From Ensifer sp. USDA 6670 (GTDB lineage: Bacteria; Pseudomonadota; Alphaproteobacteria; Rhizobiales; Rhizobiaceae): a stretch of DNA of 64,000 bases. The stretch spans positions 248,001-312,000 of the forward strand of contig ATWE01000001.1 of NCBI GenBank assembly GCA_000421085.1. The letters run 5' to 3'. A model generated the notes under the pieces. The model saw nothing but the letters and a program-made list of their open reading frames with translations. It did not search any database and had not been told where the DNA came from. Shown piece after piece: positions 1 to 7,539 of the stretch. A program made the translations under genes and the position numbers. The number at the start of each line of letters is the position of its first letter. The first letter of the stretch is position 1.

Positions 1-948
1 ATCACTTTTCGTCGCCTTGGTCTTGCGACAATTGTCAGGTCGGCGGACGCTTGCTACTCGGCCTGCGCAATCGCGTTTCTCGGAGGCGTTGACCTCCCGA
101 AAGACCCGACACCTGTGGGGGAGGATGAGCCGCTACCCAGCCAGAACCCGTCCCGCTCTTTGGAGAAGGATGCGCGCCTCGGATTTCACGCGCCATATCT
201 TGCCGTCCCGGACGGCAACTACGAGGCGGAACTGGTTCAGGACGCCTATCGCGCCGCAGTTCTCGGAATCGCGCGGCTGGTCGCTCTCGCTCACCGTCTC
301 TACATTGTTCCAGCCGAATTGCCCCGTTTGCTCGCACCTGGGCGAGACGAGATGTTTATGGCCGACGATGTTGATGCCGTGCGGGTGCTGGGCATCAAAT
401 ACACGGATTACTCGTACCAAATCCGGAAGGGCTACGGCTTCACGCGCTCGATGATCCTAAACGGGTGCGTCAACAAGTATTACCATCTACAGCGCCGGAG
501 CAGTGCCGGCGGGTTTGCGAATGCCCTTTCTGTTCTCAACGAGTTCATCGAGGGCTCGCAACTGATGGAGAACGGCGAAGAGACCATAGCTTTCGGTGTG
601 CGTAAGGTTATGCAGGGCACTGCCGCAACCTGGGTCGCCTACCTGCCAATTGCAAAGAATCAGGATGGCGATCGGTTCGTCTGGTGCCTGTTCTCGCCGG
701 AAGTCGGAGGCCCGACAACGTTCTACAAGCCAGGGGGCACAATCGAGGAATTGTTCTCGGAACTAGAGGAGAAAAACGACCTGTGGTCATACTCATTTTC
801 CGGGACGACTATCAGGCTTTCTACAGGCGACCCGATCGACGACATGATGCGGCCCCTCGATCTGGTTCCACCGCAAACAAAGCTCACGGACGTTGAGCGG
901 CAGCTGGAGACCTACCGCGCAAGCGAAGAAATCGTGGTGAGGAGGTGA
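1..948 (+). CDS. COG3904-like periplasmic ClpP-fold protein, 5'-truncated
   Basis: The frame is open from base 1 without a stop, so the gene starts upstream of the window; the ATG/GTG near 115 is internal. The first visible residues contain a CYSACAIAFLGG stretch, followed about 35 residues later by RLGFHAP. These are the nucleophile-region and His-region signatures I associate with COG3904 predicted periplasmic proteins, which resemble ClpP/crotonase serine hydrolases. The C-terminal two thirds show no domain I recognise. No neighbour suggests a pathway. The family is recognised with moderate confidence; substrate and role are unknown. Confidence 0.6.
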   Translation: MTFRRLGLATIVRSADACYSACAIAFLGGVDLPKDPTPVGEDEPLPSQNPSRSLEKDARLGFHAPYLAVPDGNYEAELVQDAYRAAVLGIARLVALAHRLYIVPAELPRLLAPGRDEMFMADDVDAVRVLGIKYTDYSYQIRKGYGFTRSMILNGCVNKYYHLQRRSSAGGFANALSVLNEFIEGSQLMENGEETIAFGVRKVMQGTAATWVAYLPIAKNQDGDRFVWCLFSPEVGGPTTFYKPGGTIEELFSELEEKNDLWSYSFSGTTIRLSTGDPIDDMMRPLDLVPPQTKLTDVERQLETYRASEEIVVRR

Positions 949-1127
949 CGGTCCATCGCCGCGACATTTTAAAAACGGAGAGAACTCCATTTGGCACCCG
1001 TTATCGAATAGAAGTTGGGGGCGGGCTCATCGGCGTTGGCATGCGCTGAGCCAAAAGTTCACGCACTTGCAACACGTGGCGATTAAGGCTCGAAACGCGT
1101 CAGGATTCCTTTCTCCGAAGAGCAGCC

Positions 1128-1889
1128 ATGCCGAAATTCGACTCCTACGTGATCTGCACTTCTCCGCGCAGCGGCAGTACGCTCTTGTGCAAGTTATTGG
1201 CGGCGACGGGCATCTCGGGGAACCCCGGGTCCTACTTTCATCGCCCCTCGATTGCCGAATGGCTGGCCTATTTCGAGCTGGCTGCAGACGCCTCAATGCC
1301 CGAGGCCGATATTCTGGCCAAGATATTTCGGGCGGCGATCGCCAAAGGAAGCCTCGAAACAGGCATGTTTGGCCTGCGTCTCCAAAGACATAGCTTTGAT
1401 TTCTTCGTCCAGAAACTGGCAGTCCAGCACCCGGAACGTTCCAGTGATTTGCAACGAATTGAAGCGGCCTTCGGACGGACACTCTTTCTGCATCTCACTC
1501 GGCTCGACAAGGTTGAGCAGGCTGTCTCACTGGTAAAGGCCGAGCAAACCGGGTTGTGGCATGCAGCGCCGGATGGAACGGAGTTGGAACGAACCGCGCC
1601 GCCGAGCGCACCTGTTTACAACTTCAATGAAATCCGAACCTGGTACGAGAGATTTGGGGCTTATGATCGCGCTTGGACCGACTGGTTCGAAATGCAAGGA
1701 ATTGAACCCTTTCGGATCACATATGAGGCGCTTTCAGCCGATCCCCTGGGGAGCCTGCGCAAAGTATTGAGCCGACTGGGATTGGAGTGCGAGGCCGCAA
1801 ACGGCATCGCACCCGGTGTCGAAAAGCTCGCCGACGCCACCAACCAAGAATGGGCAACGCGGTTCCGTTTGGAGCACCAGATCGCTTGA
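1128..1889 (+). CDS. Stf0-family sulfotransferase
   Basis: A protein of 253 residues. The N-terminus has TSPRSGST at about residues 11-18, the 5'-phosphosulfate-binding loop of PAPS-dependent sulfotransferases, followed by a region resembling Stf0 (trehalose 2-sulfotransferase) proteins, including a conserved LHLTRLDKVEQAVS segment at about residues 123-136 that matches the 3'-phosphate-binding part of the family. Length is usual for Stf0. It would transfer sulfate from PAPS to a carbohydrate hydroxyl in the cytoplasm, but the acceptor cannot be read. The ATG follows a weak GAAGAG ribosome site. No sulfation partner genes lie next to it, so it stands alone. Confidence 0.8.
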   Translation: MPKFDSYVICTSPRSGSTLLCKLLAATGISGNPGSYFHRPSIAEWLAYFELAADASMPEADILAKIFRAAIAKGSLETGMFGLRLQRHSFDFFVQKLAVQHPERSSDLQRIEAAFGRTLFLHLTRLDKVEQAVSLVKAEQTGLWHAAPDGTELERTAPPSAPVYNFNEIRTWYERFGAYDRAWTDWFEMQGIEPFRITYEALSADPLGSLRKVLSRLGLECEAANGIAPGVEKLADATNQEWATRFRLEHQIA

Positions 1890-1906
1890 ATGATGCCCGA
1901 AGGAGT

Positions 1907-2245
1907 TCAGGTCAGAAAGGGCATGATGTCTACGCCATCTCCCGGAAAGACTGTAATATGCGGGTGGTCCTGGAACAGCCGCGCCGCGGCCTCGATGTTT
2001 TCCGCCTCGACGACAATGTAGCCGCAGAAGGGGTTTACGGCATCGGCGATGCCGTTCTTGGTTACGCGCGTCGTCTTGCCCACCATGCCACCACGATCAA
2101 GGATGGATGCGGCGTTTCTGTCCTCCCACGCCTTCCACTGTTCCAGGCCGATGGCATCGACCGCGTCCTGCTCGGCCTTGGGCAATTTGCGGAAAGAGGC
2201 GAGGTCTTCGGGCTTCATGGTGTACACGGCTAGAAAACGGGGCAT
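1907..2245 (-). CDS. YciI/YCII-related protein
   Basis: A protein of 112 residues starting MPRFLAVYTM. A longer reading is possible from base 2311, but the ATG at 2245 is preceded by a good GAGGAGAG site, which decides the start. The fold pattern (short strand, helix with EQWKAWEDRNAASILDRGG, strands near GYIVVEA, helix ENIEAAARLF, terminal HPHITVFPGDGVDIMPF) is that of the YCII dimeric alpha/beta-barrel family, often seen with sigma factors or as stand-alone enzymes of unknown reaction. It converges on the sulfotransferase with 17 bases between them. No functional context is visible. Confidence 0.8.
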   Translation of the reverse strand: MPRFLAVYTMKPEDLASFRKLPKAEQDAVDAIGLEQWKAWEDRNAASILDRGGMVGKTTRVTKNGIADAVNPFCGYIVVEAENIEAAARLFQDHPHITVFPGDGVDIMPFLT

Positions 2246-2465
2246 TGGCGCTCTCCTCGTGGTGGTGGATGCGTGCAAACTTACACTCCGTGCGGCCGAA
2301 GTCACCCGCATTGCTGCTGCCAGTTGTGAGCCGGGAGATGGACAGCTTTCGGCCCTTTGCGGTCATTGTTCAGGAAACTGGCTCAGACGTTCGCGAATGA
2401 TCTTCCTTAAGCGGGTAGGTCAGCGGGAACGGTCGCGGCATAGCTCCAATCCCACCTTGATTTTC

Positions 2466-2484
2466 AGGTGGCATTTTGCTACCT
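2466..2484. promoter_or_regulatory. Imperfect palindrome before toxin-antitoxin genes
   Basis: AGGTGGC (2466-2472), five-base spacer, GCTACCT (2478-2484): 7-base arms with one mismatch, ending 23 bases before the antitoxin ATG. Position and symmetry suit an autoregulatory operator bound by the antitoxin or the toxin-antitoxin complex. The pairing is seen; the role is inferred. Confidence 0.4.
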
Positions 2485-2507
2485 ATATGGTCACGCAGGA
2501 GATAACC

Positions 2508-2864
2508 ATGGCTCAATCCGTGAAACTTGCTGACGATATTATGGCACTCGTCCGTCGGGAAGCCGATCTTCAGAGCCGGTCTGTTGCCGGGCAGATAACC
2601 CATTGGCTGAAGATCGGTCGGGCGATCGAACATTCCGGAACCTTCGACTACGGCCGGATCAAGCTGGCGCTCGAGGGCCGGCTCGACACGACCGAGCTCA
2701 AAGAGGAAGAAGAAGCCGCCTGGCTGGACGCGTTCACCACCAAGATGGCTGAACCCACGGCGGATGAACAGGCGTTCTTCACGCAGCGCAGAATGTTGGG
2801 TCTTGGCGTTGGCCTGGATGCAGGTGGTAACCTCATCTACGCAAAAGATGACGCGGCCGCATGA
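2508..2864 (+). CDS. ParD-like antitoxin
   Basis: A protein of 118 residues. The ATG at 2508 has an AGGAG site just upstream; a second in-frame ATG at 2487 lies too close to the palindrome to be preferred. The first 40 residues (SVKLADDIMALVRREADLQ, then SRSVAGQITHWLKIGRAIE) resemble the ribbon-helix-helix ParD_like family (PF11903). The C-terminal half is acidic (KEEEEAAWLDAF), as expected for a segment wrapping a toxin. Its stop overlaps the zeta toxin start by four bases (ATGA), so translation is probably coupled. It should neutralise the downstream kinase and repress the operon. Confidence 0.8.
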   Translation: MAQSVKLADDIMALVRREADLQSRSVAGQITHWLKIGRAIEHSGTFDYGRIKLALEGRLDTTELKEEEEAAWLDAFTTKMAEPTADEQAFFTQRRMLGLGVGLDAGGNLIYAKDDAAA

Positions 2865-3448
2865 GGCCCAGCCTTGTTCTGCTTGCCGGACCAAATGGCG
2901 CTGGCAAGTCGACGCTCTACCAGACCCGCATTGCTCCAGGCTTCGCGGGTCCTTTCATCAATGCCGACATTATCCAGCGCGAGGAGCTCAAGGACACCTC
3001 CATGGAAGCGGCCTATAAGGCAGCCGAGATTGCGCGCGACCGTCGCGCGGAAATGTTTGACGCGGGCAAGAGCTTTGCAACGGAGACCGTCTTCTCCCAC
3101 CCCTCGAAACTGGAAATCATCGAAGACGCTCGGACGCATGGCTACACCGTCATCGTCATGCATGTCGGTGTCGACAGTCCCGATCTGTCGATAGCGCGCG
3201 TCAGAGGACGCACCCTAGAAGGCGGCCATGACGTTCCGGAAGAGAAGGTTCGGGCGCGCTACGATCGCGGACAGCCGCTCATCCGGCAAGCCGTCCTTCG
3301 CGCCGACCGAGGTATGGTCTTTGACAACTCACGGCTCAATGAACCGCCTCGGCAGGTTCTGATATTTGCAAGGGGCCGTCTTCTTCAGGCGGCCCCCACC
3401 CTGCCCAAATGGGCACGTTCGGTCTATGCCGACGACCTCGTCATCTGA
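2861..3448 (+). CDS. Zeta-family toxin (nucleotide kinase)
   Basis: A protein of 195 residues. Walker A motif GPNGAGKST is at residues 10-18, followed by a FINADIIQRE segment (family DxI/NADE-type substrate loop), FATETVFSHPSKLEII at about 70-85 and RVRGRTLEGGHDVPEEKVRARYDR, the lid arginines of zeta/AAA-type toxins. Known zeta toxins phosphorylate UDP-N-acetylglucosamine and block cell wall synthesis; short stand-alone homologues like this one are inferred to act alike. It lies directly behind a ParD-like antitoxin rather than the classic epsilon antitoxin. No truncation is visible, so the module looks intact. Confidence 0.85.
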   Translation: MRPSLVLLAGPNGAGKSTLYQTRIAPGFAGPFINADIIQREELKDTSMEAAYKAAEIARDRRAEMFDAGKSFATETVFSHPSKLEIIEDARTHGYTVIVMHVGVDSPDLSIARVRGRTLEGGHDVPEEKVRARYDRGQPLIRQAVLRADRGMVFDNSRLNEPPRQVLIFARGRLLQAAPTLPKWARSVYADDLVI

Positions 3449-3564
3449 ACCCCGAAATCGAGTGCCGTCAGCGGCATCGGTGCCCTTCCGGGCTGGACTT
3501 AGACTAAGACTAGGGTCAGGCCGAAAAACGTGGTAAGCGCCAGCCAAACAACAACAGGAGTGTA

Positions 3565-3801
3565 ATGGTGAGCGAACCGACCGTCGCGGATGCAATAAAC
3601 CGCATTTATGAATCGCTCCAGGCGGACAACGCCGACATCGACGCGCATATCGCGACTCTCAAGGCAGCGTTGACGCGGGAGGGGTTGAAAGAGGCCGTCT
3701 TTGATCCGGCTAGGATCGCGCAGAACAACCGTTCCGGCAGGAAGCTAATGCAGGCCTACTTTCGGCAGCGCGGCGTAACGGTCAAATACTCGGCTTCGTG
3801 A
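3565..3801 (+). CDS. Small conserved-looking protein, unknown function
   Basis: A protein of 78 residues with an AGGAG site five bases before the ATG. It appears largely helical and ends basic (NNRSGRKLMQAYFRQRGVTVKYSA), a pattern resembling small helical DNA- or RNA-associated rhizobial proteins. It follows the toxin-antitoxin pair by about 115 bases and may be an independent gene. No domain is recognised and no function can be assigned. Confidence 0.6.
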   Translation: MVSEPTVADAINRIYESLQADNADIDAHIATLKAALTREGLKEAVFDPARIAQNNRSGRKLMQAYFRQRGVTVKYSAS

Positions 3802-3816
3802 AGCCTTCCGATGTCG

Positions 3817-4056
3817 TCAGACAGGCCGTAGCAGACGGTTGACCTGATAGATTCTCGCACTCGAAATATCAGTGCTTCCGCCCCAAGCAATGTCGCCCTG
3901 GTGCAGGGAGAAAGTGCTGTCGCCGTCCGGACAGGTGAAGCGTACATACCGCGGCCGAGAGTCGACGATGGGCTTGAGGCCGAGTGTGCTGTAGAAGTCC
4001 CAACCTGCATCGAGGTCCGGGATCATCATGGTCACCTGATTGAAACGCGCGATTTT
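3817..4056 (-). pseudogene. Truncated VOC/glyoxalase-family gene remnant
   Basis: The minus-strand frame reads KIARFNQVTMMIPDLDAGWD and then FYSTLGLKPIVDSRPRYVRF, followed by CPDGDSTFSLH. This is a clear N-terminal half of a vicinal-oxygen-chelate domain (first beta-alpha-beta-beta-beta module). The second module, which should carry the remaining metal ligands, is missing: after about 60 matched residues the frame drifts into non-matching sequence and stops at 3817. It has no good start codon, and its 5' end abuts the stop of the HAD gene. I read it as a gene fragment left by deletion. Confidence 0.55.
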
Positions 4057-4070
4057 TCTGCTCGATTGCG

Positions 4071-4715
4071 CTACGTCCACAGATATCTGAGCCGCGGGTG
4101 TTGCTGCACGTCCAGCACCGAAGTGAACGTCACCGCATCCCACCCGGCGCGATTGGCTAGCTCGACAATTTCCGGCTGGTCGTCGAAGAACAGCGGTCGC
4201 TCTCCCGGCTCGATCCCGAGCGCGCCGTTGATCGCTTCAAAGAAGCGCATGTCTTTCTTCGGAACCCCGAGTTCGGCGCTGTAGAAGAGCCGATCGAAGT
4301 GGCTGGCGAAACCGAGTTCGTTCCACAAGTAGGCCGCTCGATGATGCTCCTGCCCGGTCGCGACGAAGGTTTCCGCGCCGCCGCGCTCCCGGAGCTCACG
4401 GACAATCTTGAACACCTCCGAGTTGATCCTCGAATCCTTCTCAAACCAGTAGCGGACGAAAGCGTCGACGCAACCATTGTAGCCGGCTTGGGGAAGAATG
4501 GCCGCCAACGCCTGCTTCAGGTCACGGTGTCCGGTGACACATTCGAACATCGGCGAGGCAGATCGGTTACCGGGCGTGCCAAAGAACAAGAGCTGGAAAG
4601 CGCTCCGGTCGACGCAGAGATCGGCCTCGATCGTTGCGTCCCAAGGCTTGCGACGGGCTTCATCCGCATGCCAGCCGTCGATCAGCACGCCGTCCACATC
4701 GAAGAAGACCTTCAC
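4071..4715 (-). CDS. HAD-superfamily hydrolase
   Basis: A protein of 214 residues from a GTG start at 4715, chosen because an AGAGG site lies just upstream and VKVFFDVDGVLIDGW follows directly; the frame can be extended to 4790 but with no homology. Motif I is DVDGV at about residues 6-10 (nucleophile and general-acid Asp). Motif II is near VATGQ, motif III the Lys in GVPKKDMRFFEAI, and motif IV FFDDQPEIVELANRAGWDAV. This is the full set for a subfamily-IA phosphatase such as phosphoglycolate or epoxide-hydrolase-like HADs. The substrate is unknown. It runs into the VOC fragment downstream. Confidence 0.85.
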   Translation of the reverse strand: MKVFFDVDGVLIDGWHADEARRKPWDATIEADLCVDRSAFQLLFFGTPGNRSASPMFECVTGHRDLKQALAAILPQAGYNGCVDAFVRYWFEKDSRINSEVFKIVRELRERGGAETFVATGQEHHRAAYLWNELGFASHFDRLFYSAELGVPKKDMRFFEAINGALGIEPGERPLFFDDQPEIVELANRAGWDAVTFTSVLDVQQHPRLRYLWT

Positions 4716-4841
4716 TTGTTCAGCCTCTGATTTGCGATACGGTTTGCTCCGGTTGCAGTAAGTCGTATACCAGGTAAGACTGCAACTCAAAATTTAATCC
4801 AGTTCGCTAACCGATCAGCAAACCAGAGCTTCAGGACCATC

Positions 4842-5396
4842 ATGTCCCCACCACAGCGGCAGCTTTACGCCATCTCGGACCTTCGTGATGAACCTACCTT
4901 CTGCGCGACGGTTGCGGACCGGGTTTGGAGGGCCTGGTGGCAAGGAACAGGCCATCCGCTGGAACACGTAGCCGACCACATGCAGGAAATGCTGAACGAC
5001 GAGGCGCTGCCCTTTGGCCTCGTTGCCCATGACGGTGGGCACTATCTAGGATCGACGCTCATCATTTCCTGCGACCTGGAAGAGCGCCCGCAGTACGCTC
5101 CTTGGGTGGCTGCCGTATGGGTCGAGGCCGAACATCGGGGTAGGGGAGTAGGCAGAGCTCTTGTCGGCCGCGCAGCCCAGGCGGCGTTCGATCTGGGCCA
5201 TGACATCGCCTATCTCTGCGCGTTGCCGGAAAAGCGCTCCTTCTACGAAGGATTCGGATGGCGTCGCCTCGAAGAAAACGTCGGTCCACATGGACTCACG
5301 GTTCTTACGTGTTTTAGCCCCCGAGTACGCTCCAATTTCGACCTGTTGGAGCCGTTCCCCCAAAGCGGTCGTTCCTCGGTCGCTGGCGGACGTTGA
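4842..5396 (+). CDS. GNAT-family N-acetyltransferase
   Basis: A protein of 184 residues. Motif A of GNAT enzymes is clear: AAVWVEAEHRGRGVGRALVG, with R/Q-x-x-G-x-G/A (RGRGVG) binding the acetyl-CoA pyrophosphate. Motif B follows as AYLCALPEKRSFYEGFGWRR, where the Tyr and the FYEGFGW segment are usual. The 25 residues after the domain are low in conservation and may be a tail. It sits divergent from the HAD gene and convergent with a kinase-like gene, among other acetyl- and phosphotransferases. The acceptor substrate cannot be told. Confidence 0.85.
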   Translation: MSPPQRQLYAISDLRDEPTFCATVADRVWRAWWQGTGHPLEHVADHMQEMLNDEALPFGLVAHDGGHYLGSTLIISCDLEERPQYAPWVAAVWVEAEHRGRGVGRALVGRAAQAAFDLGHDIAYLCALPEKRSFYEGFGWRRLEENVGPHGLTVLTCFSPRVRSNFDLLEPFPQSGRSSVAGGR

Positions 5397-5405
5397 AAGG
5401 TGACT

Positions 5406-6389
5406 TTAGAATAGACGACCGACAAATCGTTCGGTTTCCCACGTTCTGAGAAAAGTCACCTCTCGTGCTATCCAACCGACACTGTTGCTCCCCCACTCTC
5501 GCGCGCGGCTCGCGTACTCACCCATCAACCAAAAGTGACGGACAATTACAAATCGAATAGCTGCTTCGAAGTCGTCAGGCGTTATTGGGCGGATTGACCG
5601 ATATCCGTCAACGAAGGCAGCCCACATAGGAGTCAACGACCGGCCGAAAGAGACCTGTGCCCACAGAAAAACGGCCAAGTCATACGCAAGGTATCCCGGA
5701 CCTCCATCATCGAAGTCGAAAAATACTGCCTCTCCAGCCCCATTGATACGCGAATTGGAGCCGTGGCAGTCCCCGTGGCAATACGTCCATGTTAGGCTGC
5801 TGAACGCCTTGATAGCCGTCGCAGTCCGCTCGGCAATCTGTCCAAGGTCGCAGAGGGCAGGCGCTTCTTCCACAATTCCGCTATCGCGAATTTGGGCAAG
5901 AGGCCGATGCAGTAAATGTTCCAGATCAAGCTGATACAGCGTACCGTCAGCCGGGAATGTCTCGGCCGCGGAATGCAGTAGAGCAAGGGTCTTTCCGTTG
6001 GCCCAAGCATCACCGATGTCAGTTGCAAGTGTTTCTCGACCATCAATCGCTTGAAAAAGCACACCGTCCCGAGCCCCCTCTGGTGCCTGCCCTTGAAGGA
6101 AAAGCCTGCCATCGCGTGTCGGAATCGGCGCGGCGACCGGCACTCCCAATTTAGAGAGGTGGGTCAAAAATGCAGTTTCGCTCTTGACGTTCGCCGGCCC
6201 GCGCGCCCGGTGGTGAGAAAGCCGAAACACATAACGGTCGCTGCCGGCCACGTTGGCCAGGTAAACGTCATTCAAGCCACGTTGAAGCAATTGGCAGGAA
6301 ACCGGCGATCCCAAGGCGTAGTGCTTATCGATAAAGCGTTCGATCGCCTCAATCTGAGGCGTCGAATATAGCGGATCAAAGTCAAACAT
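5406..6389 (-). CDS. APH/choline-kinase-like phosphotransferase
   Basis: A protein of 327 residues from ATG 6389 (MFDFDPLYS). The catalytic loop is CHGDCHGSN (Brenner motif HxDxxxxN; Asp as base), and the metal-binding segment FFDFDDGGPGYLAYDLA follows about 18 residues later. These are the hallmarks of the APH (PF01636) fold used by aminoglycoside kinases, homoserine kinase ThrB2 and the stress kinase SrkA. Overall length and the DFDDxGxGxxxYDLA pattern are closest to SrkA/YihE and ThrB2-like proteins rather than to clinical resistance enzymes. The substrate is undetermined. Confidence 0.8.
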   Translation of the reverse strand: MFDFDPLYSTPQIEAIERFIDKHYALGSPVSCQLLQRGLNDVYLANVAGSDRYVFRLSHHRARGPANVKSETAFLTHLSKLGVPVAAPIPTRDGRLFLQGQAPEGARDGVLFQAIDGRETLATDIGDAWANGKTLALLHSAAETFPADGTLYQLDLEHLLHRPLAQIRDSGIVEEAPALCDLGQIAERTATAIKAFSSLTWTYCHGDCHGSNSRINGAGEAVFFDFDDGGPGYLAYDLAVFLWAQVSFGRSLTPMWAAFVDGYRSIRPITPDDFEAAIRFVIVRHFWLMGEYASRAREWGSNSVGWIAREVTFLRTWETERFVGRLF

Positions 6390-6726
6390 GGCCGATGTTC
6401 CGTAGGTGCCGTACAAGCGATCTAGCTTTGCAGACTACGGAGTTCTACAACGACCGCAATGCACGCTGATTGCCGAAAAAGGTCAAGGCTAGTCGATCAA
6501 GCGCGAAGTCGTTCGCAGGTGACACGCCCAATGCCTGCGCCGCAACAGGACGCTGGCTCGGGTAACAGGCCGCCGAAAAATGGGCGGCATTCACGATGAG
6601 AAAAACGCTCCGGGCGCTTCGGTAGGGAGGCAAACAGCGGAAGTGTGTTTTCGTCATCAATTTCCCGCTCGGGAAATATCGAGACTTTGCATTGAAGCCA
6701 ATGGAGAAATTTCCCGAAGGGGAATA
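6390..6726. other. Non-coding stretch between two minus-strand genes
   Basis: About 340 bases with no credible gene; the short frames here have no recognisable domain. The only structure seen is a pair of TTTCCCG palindromes near 6661-6728, listed separately. It should contain the promoter of the phosphotransferase gene, but no clear -35/-10 pair is visible. Confidence 0.5.
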
Positions 6727-6728
6727 TC
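6661..6728. promoter_or_regulatory. Tandem TTTCCCG palindromes, operator-like
   Basis: Site 1, TTTCCCG-CT-CGGGAAA (6661-6676), is a perfect 7-base-arm palindrome followed by TATC. Site 2, TTTCCCGAAGGGGAATATC (6710-6728), is a degenerate copy that also ends in TATC. They are direct repeats 49 bases apart. The form is typical of a dimeric helix-turn-helix repressor operator, but no regulator gene lies next to them. Site 2 overlaps the last bases of the AAC(3)-like gene. Confidence 0.4.
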
Positions 6729-7539
6729 AACCCACTGTAGCGCTGCCGCCACGAGCGCAGCCGGCCGAATGGCGTGCCGCATCGCATTCGTCGCATCCTG
6801 CCTCAATCGGATGCAGGAAGACGAGTGGGTCGCGGGCCAGTTGATCCGAGGCTATCCTCACGATGTCCCGGGAGCGGATCAGGCGAGCATGGGCATGGCC
6901 GACCGGACCTTCTCGCTGCAAGCCCTGTCGCCTCAGCCAGGTGTCGGCGAGGTTGAAGTTCTGGCAGCAGTGATCGTTCTCGCGATAGTCGACGCGGATC
7001 GGCTTGCCGTTATCGAGGACCGTACAGTGTCTGGGCACTCCATAGGGAACCTTCGCCATCAGCTCGGCGAGGTGCAAGGTGGTGTCCGAATCGTGTCCGA
7101 CGCCGAGGAGGAGTACTTGACCGTCAAGTTCGTGGACACGTCCTATCGGGCTTGCGGGAGCGTGCGGGGGCAGGGGCAGACCGTCTGATGTGATGCGTGC
7201 GGCAAGCGGGCCCGCTGCCGCAAACGCGAACGGATGGTCGCTGCGCTTTACATTCTCCAGGCGCCAGAACGTGTCGGCGACTATTCCCAGGTCGGATGTT
7301 GCAGGTGACGTCGCCGGGTCGAACGGCTCGTCATCAAGGCCCGACCATGATGGCATGACGAGCGTGCCCTCCGGACCGATGGCGGCGCGCAGAGCGGCAA
7401 TAACGCCTAGCGGCCCGCCTTCGACAGGCCGGACGCTGCGAAAGGAACAGTGAACGAGCAGAACGCCTCCAGGCTTCACCCCGAGCGCAATGAGCTGATC
7501 AACGACGTCCGAAGTCCGCCATTCATGTTGTTGCGTCAT
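6727..7539 (-). CDS. AAC(3)-family aminoglycoside N3-acetyltransferase-like
   Basis: A protein of 270 residues, full length for the Antibiotic_NAT family (PF02522). Family features are LGVKPGGVLLVHCSFRSV near the N-terminus, GPEGTLVMPSWSG, and the catalytic-region DHPFAFAAAGPLAARI followed by SPIGRVHELDGQVLLLGVGHDS. The reaction would be acetyl transfer from acetyl-CoA to the 3-amino group of a 2-deoxystreptamine or a similar amine. Many environmental members, including YokD and FrbF-type proteins, act on other substrates, so resistance should not be assumed. It lies near GNAT and APH-like genes but not in an integron or transposon that I can see. Confidence 0.8.
   Translation of the reverse strand: MTQQHEWRTSDVVDQLIALGVKPGGVLLVHCSFRSVRPVEGGPLGVIAALRAAIGPEGTLVMPSWSGLDDEPFDPATSPATSDLGIVADTFWRLENVKRSDHPFAFAAAGPLAARITSDGLPLPPHAPASPIGRVHELDGQVLLLGVGHDSDTTLHLAELMAKVPYGVPRHCTVLDNGKPIRVDYRENDHCCQNFNLADTWLRRQGLQREGPVGHAHARLIRSRDIVRIASDQLARDPLVFLHPIEAGCDECDAARHSAGCARGGSATVG

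Noticed and set aside
6445-6660. 71-residue minus-strand frame in the gap before the phosphotransferase
   Set aside because: No convincing ribosome site, no domain and skewed composition; left as non-coding.
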